In this document: in pieces, positions 35,405-36,489 of the stretch
Layout of the letters: each line of letters starts with the position of its first letter
Position numbering within the stretch: the first letter of the stretch is position 1
Source: an uncultured Aquimarina sp.
GTDB lineage: Bacteria; Bacteroidota; Bacteroidia; Flavobacteriales; Flavobacteriaceae
DNA: 36,489 nucleotides
Assembly: GCA_938011245.1 (NCBI GenBank)
Contig: CALLUJ010000076.1
Location: forward strand, 1 to 36,489
Reading direction: 5' to 3'
The notes under the pieces: generated by a model
Seen by the model: the letters and a program-made list of their open reading frames with translations, nothing else
Told to the model about the DNA's origin: nothing
Databases searched by the model: none
Translations under genes and position numbers: made by a program

Positions 35405-35443
35405 ACTAAACAAATCTACAATCACAAACAAATTAAACTTACT

Positions 35444-36217
35444 TTATTCTCCATAAGCTTGGTAGGAGTTTATTCTTTTTTTGAATTCATTATACGATAT
35501 TTTCTGTTTTTCAATAACGATATCGCTATAACTATTCAAAAACTTCTTTAATGATCCATTATACTTTTTAATTTCTTTCTCATATATTTTAAAAATTGGC
35601 GATAAACGAATCCTCGACTCTGTAATCTGATTCTTTTCTTTATTATTTATAAATAAGCGAATCCGTTTATCGAGTAATTCATCCAATTCATTAGCATTAT
35701 AAGCTCTTTTTATTAATCTAACTCCAGAAATAGAATTCCTATTAAGTACTAACAAAACGCGAGGGTCTTCAAACTCTTTTAAAATATCTTCAATGTCTTT
35801 AAGGGACATCATTGTACCATTTATTTCAAAAAATTTTTGTTTAAAAGGCTTACTAATTTCATTAATATTTTTTAATGGAAAATTATCTGTAATTAACTTA
35901 ACGGAAAAAGCATTGTACGTGTTAATCCAATACGCCTTACGTTCGCTTTGCGTCCATTTATTAGTAATCTTAGTAGTCGACATTTCTTTTATGAAACGTT
36001 CAAAAATGTCCTTATCTTTTTTAAATCCGCTATAGTCTATTGTACCTAATACACTTGTATTTTTCCTTAATAAAGTAGCCCAATCTGTAAAATTTACTTT
36101 TGGCACTCTCTTCTTATAATTACTATCGTAAGAAGTTACACTAGCGTATTGGGCAAATGCTCCAATAAAAAACAATCCTATAAGTGCTCTTAACAATAAC
36201 TTTAATACCTTTTTCAT
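35444..36217 (-). CDS. DUF547 family secreted protein
   Basis: The 257-residue protein begins with a signal sequence (hydrophobic residues 5-22, ending GAFAQ). The DUF547 domain follows: WATLLRKNTSV and IDYSGFKKD, RKAYWINTYNAFSVKLI (the family's WINxYNAF core) and LNRNSISGVRLIKRAYNANE near the C-terminal end. The role of DUF547 is unknown; homologues are exported. A promoter element lies at 36253-36260. The usual DUF547 core aligns in full, so it seems intact. Confidence 0.9.
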   Translation of the reverse strand: MKKVLKLLLRALIGLFFIGAFAQYASVTSYDSNYKKRVPKVNFTDWATLLRKNTSVLGTIDYSGFKKDKDIFERFIKEMSTTKITNKWTQSERKAYWINTYNAFSVKLITDNFPLKNINEISKPFKQKFFEINGTMMSLKDIEDILKEFEDPRVLLVLNRNSISGVRLIKRAYNANELDELLDKRIRLFINNKEKNQITESRIRLSPIFKIYEKEIKKYNGSLKKFLNSYSDIVIEKQKISYNEFKKRINSYQAYGE

Positions 36218-36252
36218 AGCTCTTATTTAATATTGTAATTGCTTACTGATGT

Positions 36253-36260
36253 CAAAATTA
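36253..36260 (-). promoter_or_regulatory. -7 promoter element of the DUF547 gene
   Basis: On the minus strand TAATTTTG fits TAnnTTTG, about 36 bases before the ATG at 36217. No clear -33 element was found. Confidence 0.5.
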
Positions 36261-36424
36261 TAGCTACTGTGCCTTTTACTAAACTATTTGTTCTTAAAAC
36301 GGAAAAAAAGTGTTTAAAAGTGAAAAAAGAAGTTAAAAAGGAATAGATAAATTAAGACCGTTGCAAAAGTTAATCAGATATTAGGTTAATTTATTTCAAC
36401 GTCATTTTTTGATATTTTTAGAAC

Positions 36425-36489
36425 TTATCTTTTCAATTGTAGGCGTTTTTTCATTAAATCGAGGGCTTTTCTGCTCTTGATTTCTATTA
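36425..36489 (-). CDS. C-terminal end of a gene cut by the window edge
   Basis: On the minus strand an open frame enters from the right and ends at TAA 36425-36427, reading IEIKSRKALDLMKKRLQLKR. The basic helical tail is coding-like but too short to assign. The gap between it and the DUF547 gene (207 bases) shows no other feature beyond the promoter element. Confidence 0.35.
   Translation of the reverse strand, partial: IEIKSRKALDLMKKRLQLKR

Noticed and set aside
1..36489. CRISPR array or intact prophage
   Set aside because: No direct repeat series with regular spacers and no phage structural, integrase or lysis genes are visible.

Overview
The window is AT-rich chromosomal DNA from a member of the Bacteroidetes, most likely a flavobacterium (Flavobacteriaceae). 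The evidence is the set of lineage-typical families (an IPExxxVDY protein next to pyruvate kinase, DUF3078, a TSP3-repeat OmpA protein, viroplasmin-type RNase H, a short RsmI). Upstream sequences also carry the Bacteroidetes promoter motif TAnnTTTG, in one case with TTTTG exactly 19 bases upstream (ompA-like gene). I see no rRNA, tRNA, CRISPR array, intact transposon or prophage.

Layout. 1-1849 is a gene-poor decayed stretch: palindromes, a small ORF, a cluster of hairpins, and an internally deleted IS transposase whose N-terminal and C-terminal parts are joined in one frame with two stops at tryptophan positions. 1850-11540 (minus strand) holds addA, an ompA-like gene with its own promoter, and a tight addB / alpha-beta hydrolase / MATE exporter operon. 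11622-14602 holds superoxide dismutase and three envelope proteins (a small secreted protein, a DUF3078 barrel, a DUF3332 lipoprotein). 14753-19038 (minus) is a housekeeping block: acpP, fabF, rnc, an IPExxxVDY protein and pyk. 19292-23432 (plus) holds purN, a decayed DUF4268 gene, a viroplasmin-RNase H, a DUF2062-like membrane protein and thiL. 23429-26012 (minus) holds a small Cys-rich protein and a TRIC-channel / hypothetical / rsmI operon.

26013-28492 (plus) holds a tdk-alr operon preceded by a near-perfect long inverted repeat in its leader, then mscL. 28583-30443 (minus) is a DUF2721 membrane protein plus a PAS histidine kinase. 30601-32691 (plus) is an aminopeptidase P and an alpha/beta hydrolase, both apparently starting at TTG. 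These are followed by trpS (minus), an aldo/keto reductase (plus) with a start-less ORF fragment behind it in the same frame, a DUF547 protein (minus), and the end of another minus-strand gene at the window edge.

Most of the window is ordinary housekeeping content. The parts that best repay a second look are the ~180-base inverted-repeat element in front of tdk, the IS deletion derivative, the DUF4268 gene broken only by in-frame nonsense codons after its first few codons, and lineage changes in AddB and thymidine kinase, both of which lack the expected metal-binding cysteines. I found no convincing new multi-gene system.
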